DNA of 64,000 nucleotides from Nonomuraea candida (GTDB taxonomy: Bacteria > Actinomycetota > Actinomycetes > Streptosporangiales > Streptosporangiaceae). The position numbers and the translations under genes are program-made. The stretch is taken from contig NZ_JOAG01000015.1 in assembly GCF_000725485.1 (NCBI RefSeq), positions 1-64,000 of the forward strand, written 5' to 3'. The notes below the pieces were generated by a model, which was not told the origin of the DNA, did not search any database, and saw only the letters and a list, made by a program, of their open reading frames with translations. The first letter of the stretch is position 1. Each line of letters begins with the position of its first letter. Shown here piece after piece: positions 7,425 to 14,755 of the stretch.

Positions 7425-8204
7425 GTGACCCAGACAGGGGCTCCCGGCGCGAAGGTGGCGGCCCGCACGCCACCGGCGGTGCGACTCGGCCGTACGGCGA
7501 TCGCGGCGTTCGCCGTCTACCTGATCAGCCCCACGATCGCGTACTACATCGAGACCCCGCTCCCCCGGCGCGTGCCCGCGCTGGTCCTGGCGGCGGCGGT
7601 GGTCGCCCTCTACATCGCCGCCGGCTGCACCGGCCCGCGCGGCCCCTGGCACCGGTGGGCGGTGGGGGTCATGGCGCTGCTGGTCTACCTGCCGCTCCCG
7701 GCGCTGGGCGAGTGGTGGGCCGCCTCGGGCGTGTTCCTGGCGGCGATGGCGCTGGGAGTCCTGCCCAGGCCGTACCCGGTGCCGGCCTTCCTGCTGGTGG
7801 CCGTCGCCGAGACGGTCAAGTCGATCCTGCTCGGGGACGACCTGGCCGGCGGGTTGTCCTGGACCCTGTCCGTCTCCGTGGCGGCCATCCCGCTGGCGGG
7901 CCTGACGCATTTCGCGGAGACGGCGCGCATCCTCTACCTGACGAGGATCGAGTTCGCCAAGGCCGAGGTGGCGGCGCAGCGCGCGCGGGCGATGCGCGAG
8001 CTGGAGGGCATTCTGGGCAGCCGCCTCGACGCCATCGCCGAGCAGGGCCACAGGGTGGTCGCCGGCATGGACGGCGACGCCGAGATCGTCAGGAAAGAGC
8101 TGAACACCCTGCTCGACATCACCCGCGAGTCCCAGAGAGAGATGCGCGGTTTCGCGCATCGGGAGCAGCGGCTCCCTTCGGAAAAGCCCGGTGACCAGAA
8201 ATGA
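7425..8204 (+). CDS. Membrane protein resembling a truncated DesK/NarL-type sensor kinase without catalytic parts
   Basis: 259 residues. About six hydrophobic segments fill residues 24-165. A helical region from 172 follows the layout of a HisKA_3 dimerisation helix: RARAMRELEGILGSRLDAIAEQ is read where kinases have F-A-R-E-L-H-D-V-L-G-H, so the His-Asp pair is Glu194-Gly195. ITRESQREMRGFA matches the later ARRSLHDVRAVVKGY region of the kinase at 24057. The protein then stops, with no ATP-binding domain. It therefore cannot autophosphorylate and may be a sensor-only partner of a full kinase, or a decaying gene, though the frame is intact. GTG 7425 is chosen from the promoter position; TTG 7395 is an alternative. 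Confidence 0.55.
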   Translation: MTQTGAPGAKVAARTPPAVRLGRTAIAAFAVYLISPTIAYYIETPLPRRVPALVLAAAVVALYIAAGCTGPRGPWHRWAVGVMALLVYLPLPALGEWWAASGVFLAAMALGVLPRPYPVPAFLLVAVAETVKSILLGDDLAGGLSWTLSVSVAAIPLAGLTHFAETARILYLTRIEFAKAEVAAQRARAMRELEGILGSRLDAIAEQGHRVVAGMDGDAEIVRKELNTLLDITRESQREMRGFAHREQRLPSEKPGDQK

Positions 8205-8223
8205 TGAACGTCACGATACGTCG

Positions 8224-8238
8224 GTGTTAGTTGTTTCT
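8224..8238 (+). promoter_or_regulatory. 15-bp element shared by two precursor genes, copy 2
   Basis: GTGTTAGTTGTTTCT, identical to 6497-6511, lies 109 bp before precursor 2. A small hairpin (GCGGC-ATTT-GCCGC, 8240-8253) follows immediately, which copy 1 lacks. Likely a shared promoter or activator site. Confidence 0.45.
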
Positions 8239-8346
8239 GGCGGCATTTGCCGCTGATGACGAATCTGGATCTCGTAGACGGCCACTCTGATCCACCCGGA
8301 AGCGCGAACCCGCGCCCCCGGGGCCTCTCACCGAAGAGGTGACCCC

Positions 8347-8646
8347 ATGCCAGAAAATCCGGAAGATCCCACGCTCTCCCCCGAGCTCCGCACGCGGCTG
8401 GCCAGATTCGTGGCGCAGGCGTGGTCGGACGAGTCGCTCAGGCGGGAGTTCGAGCGGGACCCGCGCGCCGCCCTCGCGGCGGCGGGCGTGGACTGGCCGC
8501 GCGAGCTGCCCCCGCCCGGCCTGCCCGACCACCCCGGCCAGGCCATCGACCTGGAGAGCCTCGAATCGTCCGCCGGCGGAGCGCTCGGCACGATCGGCAC
8601 CGTGAGCTGCCCGACCGGATGTTTCTCCGGCGCGCAGAGCACCTGA
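8347..8646 (+). CDS. NHLP-type RiPP precursor peptide 2
   Basis: 99 residues. The leader is a shorter, diverged relative of that in precursors 1 and 4: ELRTRLARFVAQAWSDES, then FERDPRAALAAAGVDWP, then IDLESLESSAGG. The presumed core, about 79-99, reads ALGTIGTVSCPTGCFSGAQST, with two Cys and seven Ser/Thr. GTIGTVSC resembles GTISTQSC in precursor 4. The ATG follows GAGGTG at 8336-8341. It is probably modified by the same LanM/YcaO set and cut after the Gly-Gly end of the leader. An overlapping frame starting at 8339 lacks family features and is rejected. Confidence 0.75.
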   Translation: MPENPEDPTLSPELRTRLARFVAQAWSDESLRREFERDPRAALAAAGVDWPRELPPPGLPDHPGQAIDLESLESSAGGALGTIGTVSCPTGCFSGAQST

Positions 8647-8669
8647 CGACTGGTACGTCCCGGCGGAGC

Positions 8670-8692
8670 GGTGGGCAGTCCAGATGCCCACC
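8670..8692 (+). ncRNA. 5' leader stem-loop with GTCCAGA loop, copy 2
   Basis: GGTGGGCA and TGCCCACC form a perfect 8-bp stem around the loop GTCCAGA (8678-8684), ending 48 nt before the ATG of precursor 3. The loop and closing GCA/TGC pairs equal those at 6555-6583 while the lower stem differs. Confidence 0.45.
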
Positions 8693-8740
8693 ACCCCACC
8701 GGAAGAAGCATCTCACACCACCGCGGCGGGAGGATCTGTG

Positions 8741-9046
8741 ATGACTGTGGACACGATCGGCTGGGACACGGCCCAGCGCAGAGCGTTCGGCGAGCTGACG
8801 GCGAGGTCGTGGCTCGACGCGGACTTCAGGCTCCGGTACGAGCGCGAGCCCCTCTCGGTCCTGGCCGAGTACGACCTGCGGCTGTCCGACGGGGCGCCCG
8901 CCCCCGAGCTGCCGCCGGAGCCGGGAGCCGAGCTCGTCATCGAGGTCCTCACCGGGTCCGCGGCGGCACCGCCCCCGCCCCCGCCGCCGCCGTGCCTGCT
9001 CAGCCTCTGCTTCTGCCTCTACACGCCCGGGAGGGCCCAGCGATGA
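8741..9046 (+). CDS. Divergent NHLP-type precursor peptide 3 with polyproline and Cys-rich tail
   Basis: 101 residues. The leader (AQRRAFGELTARSWLDADFRL, YEREPLSVLAEYDLRLSDG, PELPPEPG, VIEVLTG) is recognisably NHLP-like. The tail is unlike the other precursors: eight consecutive Pro, then CLLSLCFCLYTPGRAQR, with three Cys but only one Ser and one Thr. It suits cysteine chemistry (azoles or disulfides) better than lanthionine formation. The ATG at 8741 has GGGAGGA upstream; an earlier in-frame ATG at 8684 is rejected because it precedes that site. Its stop overlaps the ATG of the HlyD-like gene (ATGA, 9043-9046), so it is translated with the export operon. Confidence 0.65.
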   Translation: MTVDTIGWDTAQRRAFGELTARSWLDADFRLRYEREPLSVLAEYDLRLSDGAPAPELPPEPGAELVIEVLTGSAAAPPPPPPPPCLLSLCFCLYTPGRAQR

Positions 9047-9759
9047 CCATGACCGCGGTGGAGGCGCCAGGAGGCGAGCGGATCGACGAGCTCGTCTCCA
9101 CGGTGCGGACCAAGGCGTGGCTCGCCGCGGTCGCCCTCGTCCTGCTCGCGGCCTGCGCCGCGAGCTGGGCGTGGCTGGGACAGGTCCGGGACGTGGTCGC
9201 CGGCGACGGCGTGCTGGTGGCCGGCGCCGGTCCCGTGCCGGCCGCCGCGCCCGTCGCGGGCAGCGTGGCCGAGGTCCTGGTCCGCGTGGGCCAGGAGGTG
9301 ACGCCGGGAACGCCGCTGGCGGTGCTGGCCGGCGCGCGGGGACGCGGGCAGGTCGTGCGGGCCGCGACGGCCGGCCGGGTGCTGCGCACGGCGGCCCCCG
9401 GCACCACCCTGGCCGCGGGCGGCGCCGTCGCGGCGATCGACCCGGCCGGCGGCCCCCTGCGGGCGCTGCTCCTGGTCGGCCGGGACCGCCTCGCGCTGCT
9501 CTCCCCCGGCCAGGCCGTCACGTTCGGCGGCACGGGGCTGCGGGGCCGGGTGAGCGCGGTCGAGCCGTACCCCGCCTCGGCGGAGGCGCTGCGCCCGCTG
9601 TTCGGCGCGGACCCGCGGACGGAGGGGCGGCACCTGGTGACCGTGGACCTCGACCGGCCGGCCTGGCCGGGAGCGACTCTCACCCCGGTGTCGGGGGAGA
9701 TCACGGTCGCCGTCCGGCGTCCGGTGGACGCGCTGTTCTCCGGAGGCCGCCGTGGCTGA
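9043..9759 (+). CDS. NHLM-type secretion adaptor (HlyD/membrane-fusion-like)
   Basis: 238 residues. A short cytoplasmic N-terminus, one transmembrane helix (about 25-47, WLAAVALVLLAACAASWAWL) and an extracytoplasmic part with a biotinyl-lipoyl-like hairpin domain (PVAGSVAEVLVRVGQEVTPG...AVLAG, then TAGRVLRTAAPGTTLAAGGAVAAI). This matches the HlyD-like subunit of nitrile-hydratase-leader microcin (NHLM) export systems, which links precursor leaders to the peptidase transporter. The start overlaps the precursor 3 stop, and the end overlaps the C39 transporter start. Confidence 0.8.
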   Translation: MTMTAVEAPGGERIDELVSTVRTKAWLAAVALVLLAACAASWAWLGQVRDVVAGDGVLVAGAGPVPAAAPVAGSVAEVLVRVGQEVTPGTPLAVLAGARGRGQVVRAATAGRVLRTAAPGTTLAAGGAVAAIDPAGGPLRALLLVGRDRLALLSPGQAVTFGGTGLRGRVSAVEPYPASAEALRPLFGADPRTEGRHLVTVDLDRPAWPGATLTPVSGEITVAVRRPVDALFSGGRRG

Positions 9760-11986
9760 GCACACGACCGGGACGGAGCCCGCGCGGACCGGGCGTACAG
9801 GAAGGACAGGACGTGCGGGCAGGACCGGGCGGGCGGGCCGGACGCGGCCGGTGCGCACCGAGCGCCGGCCGCAGATGGAGGACGCCGACTGCGGGCCCGC
9901 CTGCCTGAGCACGATCTTCGCCCACCACGGCCTGCGCGTCCCCGTACGCGAGATCAGGGAGCGCTGCGGCGTGGGCCGGGACGGGCTCACCGGGGCCGGG
10001 CTCAAGGCGGCGGCCGAGGAGTACGGCTTCACCATCGGCGGCTGGCGGGCGGCGGCCGACGAGCTGGAGACCTTCCCCGTCCCCTCGATGATCTTCGTCG
10101 ACCAGCGCCACTACGTGGTGCTGGAGGGCATGCGCAAGCGGTGGGCCTACCTCAACGACCCCGCCGTGGGCCGCATCCGGCTGAGCAGGGAGGAGTTCCG
10201 GCGCCGCTTCAGCGGGATCGTGCTGGTGCCGCGCCCCGGCGAGAACTTCACGCCCGGCGGGCAGCGCCTGCCCATGGCCCGCTCGGCGCTGGCGAAGGTG
10301 CGGCCGTACCTGTCGTCGCTGCTGGCCATCGCCGTCATGGCATTCATGCTGGCCCTGCCCGCGGCGGTCACCGCGCTGCTGACCCGGCTCCTGCTGGGCC
10401 AGGTGCTGGTCGCGGGCAGCACCGCCTGGTCCGCGCCGGTGCTGCTCGGGCTGCTCGGCTGCGTCGGCTTCACCCTGGCCGGCACCTGGGCGCAGCAGCG
10501 GCTGCTCGGCGCGGTGCAGCTGGCGATGGCCGCCGACCTGTCGGGCCGCTACCTGTGGCGGATGCTCAGGCTGCCCGGCGACCACTTCCACCGGCGGCAG
10601 ATCGGCGGGCTGGTGACCAGGACGTCCTTCGGCGCGGGGCTGGCCCTGCTGCTGTCGGACCGGGTCGCCGCCGCCGTCGCGGCCCTGCTCACCATGGCGG
10701 TGCACGTCTCGCTGCTGTTCGCCTTCCATCCGGCCTTCGCCGCGGTCGCCGTGCTGCTGGCGGCGGTCAACCTGGCGGCGATGCGCGCGGTCAGCCGGCG
10801 TACGGCGCCGCACCAGCAGCGGCTGCTCTTCGACGAGCACCGCAGGGACAGCATGGCGTTCAACGGCGTCTCCATGGCCGAGTCGCTGAAGGCGGACGGC
10901 GCCGAGGGCTGGTTCTTCGCCAAGTGGGCGGGGCTGTCGGCGCGGACCATGTCGGCGGCCCAGGAGCTCATGCGGATCACGCAGGCGCTGATGGTGGTGC
11001 CCGCCGCGCTCGGCTCGCTGGCCGGGGCCACCATGGTGATCACCGGGGCGGTGCTGATGGCGCGCGGCGAGGTCACGATGGAGACCGTCATCGCGGCCCA
11101 GCTCCTCGTCGGCGCCTTCCTCGTGCCGATGTCCTCGCTGGTCGGGATCGGCGCGGAGACGCAGATCGCGGTGGCGCAGACCGGCATGCTCGACGACGCG
11201 CTCTGCGCCGAGCCCGACCCCCGCCACGCCGAGCCGCCGCGCGCCCCGGCGGCGGCGGGCGGCCTGCGCGGCGCGGTGGAGTTCGACGAGGTCACCTTCG
11301 GCTACGACCGCCAGCACGGGCCGGTGATCCGGGGGTTGTCGTGGCGGGCGGAGCCCGGCCAGCGCGTGGCCGTCGTGGGCCGTACGGGCAGCGGCAAGTC
11401 CACGGTCGCCCGGCTGCTCACCGGCGCGGTCACGCCGTGGTCCGGGCAGGTCAGGTTCGACGGGGTGCCGAGGGACGAGACGCCCAGGGAGACGCTCTCC
11501 ACCTCGATCGGCTACGTGGAGCAGCAGTTGCAGGTGTTCGAGGGCACGGTGGCCGACAACCTGACGCTGTGGGATCCGACGGTGCCCGCGTACCGGCTGC
11601 ACCGGGCGGTGGGTGACGCCTGCATCGCCGACGTGGTGCACCGCAGGGGCGGGCTGTCGGGCGGCTGGGTCGAGGAGCGGGGCCGCAACCTGTCGGGCGG
11701 CGAGCGGCAGCGCCTGGAGATCGCCCGGGCGCTCGCGCTCTCCCCCTCGGTGCTGGTGCTGGACGAGGCCACCAGCGCGCTGGACGCCGAGACCGAGGCC
11801 CTGGTGGACGCCAACCTCAAGGCCAGGGGCTGTACGTGCGTGGTCATCGCGCACCGGCTCAGCACCGTGCGCGACAGCGATCTGATCCTCGTCCTGGACC
11901 GGGGCGAGGTCGTCCAGCGGGGCACGCACGCCGAGCTCATCGCCGAGCCCGGCCTCTACCGCACGCTCGTCGAGGAAGCCGCATGA
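9752..11986 (+). CDS. Peptidase-containing ABC transporter (C39 peptidase, NHLM/LanT type)
   Basis: 744 residues. An Arg/Thr/Gly repeat-rich N-terminus precedes a C39 peptidase domain with catalytic C47 (MEDADCGPAC), H120 (DQRHYVVLEG) and D136 (YLNDPAVG). Next come about six transmembrane helices and an ABC ATPase with Walker A (VVGRTGSGKST), signature (NLSGGERQR) and Walker B ([12 protein letters not shown]). It should cut NHLP leaders after the small-residue site and export the modified peptide. The GTG at 9752 overlaps the adaptor stop and has GGAGG upstream. The stop overlaps the next ABC gene (ATGA). All catalytic residues are intact, so maturation needs no separate protease. Confidence 0.9.
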   Translation: MAEHTTGTEPARTGRTGRTGRAGRTGRAGRTRPVRTERRPQMEDADCGPACLSTIFAHHGLRVPVREIRERCGVGRDGLTGAGLKAAAEEYGFTIGGWRAAADELETFPVPSMIFVDQRHYVVLEGMRKRWAYLNDPAVGRIRLSREEFRRRFSGIVLVPRPGENFTPGGQRLPMARSALAKVRPYLSSLLAIAVMAFMLALPAAVTALLTRLLLGQVLVAGSTAWSAPVLLGLLGCVGFTLAGTWAQQRLLGAVQLAMAADLSGRYLWRMLRLPGDHFHRRQIGGLVTRTSFGAGLALLLSDRVAAAVAALLTMAVHVSLLFAFHPAFAAVAVLLAAVNLAAMRAVSRRTAPHQQRLLFDEHRRDSMAFNGVSMAESLKADGAEGWFFAKWAGLSARTMSAAQELMRITQALMVVPAALGSLAGATMVITGAVLMARGEVTMETVIAAQLLVGAFLVPMSSLVGIGAETQIAVAQTGMLDDALCAEPDPRHAEPPRAPAAAGGLRGAVEFDEVTFGYDRQHGPVIRGLSWRAEPGQRVAVVGRTGSGKSTVARLLTGAVTPWSGQVRFDGVPRDETPRETLSTSIGYVEQQLQVFEGTVADNLTLWDPTVPAYRLHRAVGDACIADVVHRRGGLSGGWVEERGRNLSGGERQRLEIARALALSPSVLVLDEATSALDAETEALVDANLKARGCTCVVIAHRLSTVRDSDLILVLDRGEVVQRGTHAELIAEPGLYRTLVEEAA

Positions 11987-14754
11987 ACGCACACCCCACC
12001 GGCGACACCCCTCCGACCGGCCACCCGCCCGCCGAGGGCCGCGACCGTTCCGGCCGCCCGGCCACCGAGACCACCAAGGCCGGCGGGACCGGGGAGACCG
12101 GCGCGCGCGGTGAAGGCGGCGTCATGAGCGGGTACCCCGTCAGCGAGATCGAGCTGATCGACCCCTACGCCTGCTGGCGCGTGGTCAGCGGCTTCGTGGA
12201 CGTGCTGCTGTCGCCCGTGGACGGCCAGGGCCCCAGGCGCCGCGTCGTCCGCGTGGAGAGCGGGCAGGTCATGCACGGCTTCGCCGCCACCGACCTGCCG
12301 CGCGGCTACACCGTGCTGGCCTCCCCCGCCCACGGCGCCTCCGTACGCCGGGTCCGCAGGGACGCGGGCACGCTGACGGCCTGGACCCGCCGCCTGCGCC
12401 GCCCCGGCGACCACGACGGCACGGGCGAGGGCGAGCTGCGCGCGCTGCACCGGCGGGCGCTGGCGCAGGCGCTGCTGCTGGCCGAGGCGGAGGAGGCCGA
12501 CAGGGACAACTGGCGGGCGGCCAGGGCGGCGGCCACGGGCGAGACGCTCCGGCGCTCGTTCGACGACGTGGCGGTCGCCGCCGGCGCGCCGCCCTCCCCC
12601 GGCCGCCCCAGGACGAGCGCCGAGCACGCCGCGAAGGTGGTCCAGACCCTCGCCGGCCACTGCGGCTTCACGCTGACCGACCCCCTGCCGGCCGCCGACG
12701 CCGGCCCGTCGGCGGCGGTGGCGGGCGGCGGGACGGTGGCGGGCGGCGGGACAGTGGCGGGCGGCGGGACAGTGGCGGGCGGCGGGACGGTGGCCGGGGA
12801 TCCGCTGGGGGCGGCGCTGGACGCGGCGCGGGTGCGGTATCGGCGGGTGCGGCTCGACGGGCGGTGGTGGCGCCGGGCCACCGTGCCGATGGTCGGGTTC
12901 ACCCGCGACGGCGGCCGCCCGGTGGCGCTGCTGCCGCACCGTGGCGGCTACCTGGCCGCCGACCCGGCGGCCGGCCCGTCCAGGAGGGTGACCGAGCCGG
13001 TGGCCGCCGCGCTGGCGCCGGACGCGTGGCAGGTCTACCCGCCGCTCGGCGACGGCCTCACCTCGCCGCTGGCGCTGCTCAGGTTCGGCCTGCGCGGCGC
13101 GGGCAGGGAGCTGGGCTGGCTGCTGGGGGCCGGCGGCGCCGCCGCGCTGCTCGCGCTGGGCGTCCCGCTGTTCACCTTCAGCCTGCTGAACTCGGCGGCG
13201 AACCCCGCCGACCGGCCGGCCACGATCTGGATCGCGGTGCTCATCGCCGCCATGGTGTGCTCCGGCACGCTGCTGCTGGCCGTGCGCAACTCGGTGCTCG
13301 TCCGCGTGCACGGGCGGCTGCAGGAGCGGCTGGAACCGGCCGTGTGGAGCCGGCTGCTCTCGCTCGACCTGCCGTTCTTCACCCAGTACAGCACCGGCGA
13401 GCTGGTCCAGCGCGCCAACGCCATCGCCGACATGCGCAAGGCGCTCGGCGAGGCGGCGGTCAACTCCCTGCTGGGCGGCATGTTCTCGCTGCTCGGCCTG
13501 GTGGTGCTGGTCCTCGTGGACTGGCGGCTGGCCCTGCCCGCGATGGGCGGGGTCTGCGCGCTGCTGGCCGTGCTCGCCGGGCGGGCGGTCCGCCAGCAGC
13601 GGCACGAGCTGGTCATGCACGAGCAGTACGGGAAGGTCTACTCCCTGCTGTACGCCTGCTACGGCGCGATCGACAAGATCCACGTCGCGGGCCGCGAGGC
13701 GCAGGTGTTCGGGCTGTGGGCGCGGTTGTTCGCCGTCCAGCAGCGCACGGCGGCGGCGGCCCAGCGCGAGCGGGCGGTGTCGGCGGCGATCGGCGCGTCG
13801 GCGCAGCCGGCGCTGCTGCTGCTCCTCGCGCTCGCGGGCCTGGCCGTGCAGGTCCCGGCGGGCTCCTTCGTGATCGCCGCCGTGGCGCTGGGCCAGTTCG
13901 TGCTCGCGCTGGGCCAGATGAACCGGGCGGTGGAGGCGGCCTTCGCGCTCCTGCCCCGGTTCGAACGGCTGCGCCCGGTGCTGGAGCGGGCCCCGGAGAC
14001 GGCGCCGGGCGCGAAGGACCCGGGCGAGCTGAGCGGGCTGGTCCGGCTCGGCGGCGTCTCCTTCGCCTACCCCGGCACCGCGACGCGGATCCTCGACGAC
14101 GTGTCGATGGTGTTCCGGCCGGGCGAGTTCGTCGCGGTGGTGGGCCCGTCGGGCGCGGGCAAGTCCACGCTGGTGCGGCTGCTGCTGGGCTTCGACCCGC
14201 CGCGTACCGGCCAGGTGCTCTATGACGGCGGCGACCTGCGCGACCTGGACCTGCGCCGGGTGCGCGCCCAGGTGGGCGTGGTGATGCAGCAGGCCAGGGT
14301 GCTGCGGGGCTCGATCCTGGAGAACATCGTCGGGGACGTGCCCGGCGCGACGGAGGAGGACGCCTGGCGGGCGGCCCGCCTGGCCGACCTCGACGGCGAC
14401 ATCGCCGCGATGCCGATGGGCCTGCACACCGTCGTCGGGGAGGACAACGCGTCCTTCTCCGGCGGCCAGCTCCAGCGGCTGCTCATCGCCAGGGCGCTGG
14501 TCAAGCGCCCGCGCGTGCTGATCCTCGACGAGGCGACGAGCGCGCTGGACAACCACACGCAGGCGCTGGTCAGCCGGAGGATCGCCGAGCTGGACGTCAC
14601 CCGGATCGTGATCGCGCACCGGCTGAGCACCATCAGGTCGGCGGATCGGATCTACGTGCTCGACCAGGGGAGGGTCGTCGCCGACGGCCCCTTCGAGGAG
14701 CTGATGGACGAGTGCCGGCTCTTCGCCCGCATGGTCCGCCGACAGGAGGTATGA
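11983..14754 (+). CDS. NHLM-system second ABC transporter (permease/ATPase)
   Basis: 923 residues, the long partner transporter of NHLM export systems. A low-complexity start precedes a roughly 350-residue cytoplasmic N-terminal region beginning at SEIELIDPYACWRVVSGFVDV, which is typical of this subunit. Six membrane helices follow, then a C-terminal ATPase with Walker A ([12 protein letters not shown]), signature (FSGGQLQR) and Walker B (VLILDEATSALD). There is no C39 domain, so it probably pairs with the upstream transporter as a heterodimer. A four-copy 18-bp repeat lies in the N-terminal region. The ATG at 11983 overlaps the previous stop; LanM begins 1 bp after this gene ends. Confidence 0.85.
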   Translation: MNAHPTGDTPPTGHPPAEGRDRSGRPATETTKAGGTGETGARGEGGVMSGYPVSEIELIDPYACWRVVSGFVDVLLSPVDGQGPRRRVVRVESGQVMHGFAATDLPRGYTVLASPAHGASVRRVRRDAGTLTAWTRRLRRPGDHDGTGEGELRALHRRALAQALLLAEAEEADRDNWRAARAAATGETLRRSFDDVAVAAGAPPSPGRPRTSAEHAAKVVQTLAGHCGFTLTDPLPAADAGPSAAVAGGGTVAGGGTVAGGGTVAGGGTVAGDPLGAALDAARVRYRRVRLDGRWWRRATVPMVGFTRDGGRPVALLPHRGGYLAADPAAGPSRRVTEPVAAALAPDAWQVYPPLGDGLTSPLALLRFGLRGAGRELGWLLGAGGAAALLALGVPLFTFSLLNSAANPADRPATIWIAVLIAAMVCSGTLLLAVRNSVLVRVHGRLQERLEPAVWSRLLSLDLPFFTQYSTGELVQRANAIADMRKALGEAAVNSLLGGMFSLLGLVVLVLVDWRLALPAMGGVCALLAVLAGRAVRQQRHELVMHEQYGKVYSLLYACYGAIDKIHVAGREAQVFGLWARLFAVQQRTAAAAQRERAVSAAIGASAQPALLLLLALAGLAVQVPAGSFVIAAVALGQFVLALGQMNRAVEAAFALLPRFERLRPVLERAPETAPGAKDPGELSGLVRLGGVSFAYPGTATRILDDVSMVFRPGEFVAVVGPSGAGKSTLVRLLLGFDPPRTGQVLYDGGDLRDLDLRRVRAQVGVVMQQARVLRGSILENIVGDVPGATEEDAWRAARLADLDGDIAAMPMGLHTVVGEDNASFSGGQLQRLLIARALVKRPRVLILDEATSALDNHTQALVSRRIAELDVTRIVIAHRLSTIRSADRIYVLDQGRVVADGPFEELMDECRLFARMVRRQEV
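12718..12789 (+). repeat. 18-bp in-frame tandem repeat (V-A-G-G-G-T), four copies
   Basis: GTGGCGGGCGGCGGGACG repeats four times, with single-base variation, inside the second NHLM transporter gene. It encodes a flexible Gly-rich linker starting at residue 246. The 18-bp unit keeps the reading frame. Confidence 0.9.
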
Positions 14755-14755
14755 G

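Noticed and set aside
9701..11992. Minus-strand frame of over 700 codons opposite the C39 transporter
   Set aside because: The plus strand encodes a complete C39/ABC protein with every catalytic motif. The reverse frame is His/Arg/Gly low complexity.
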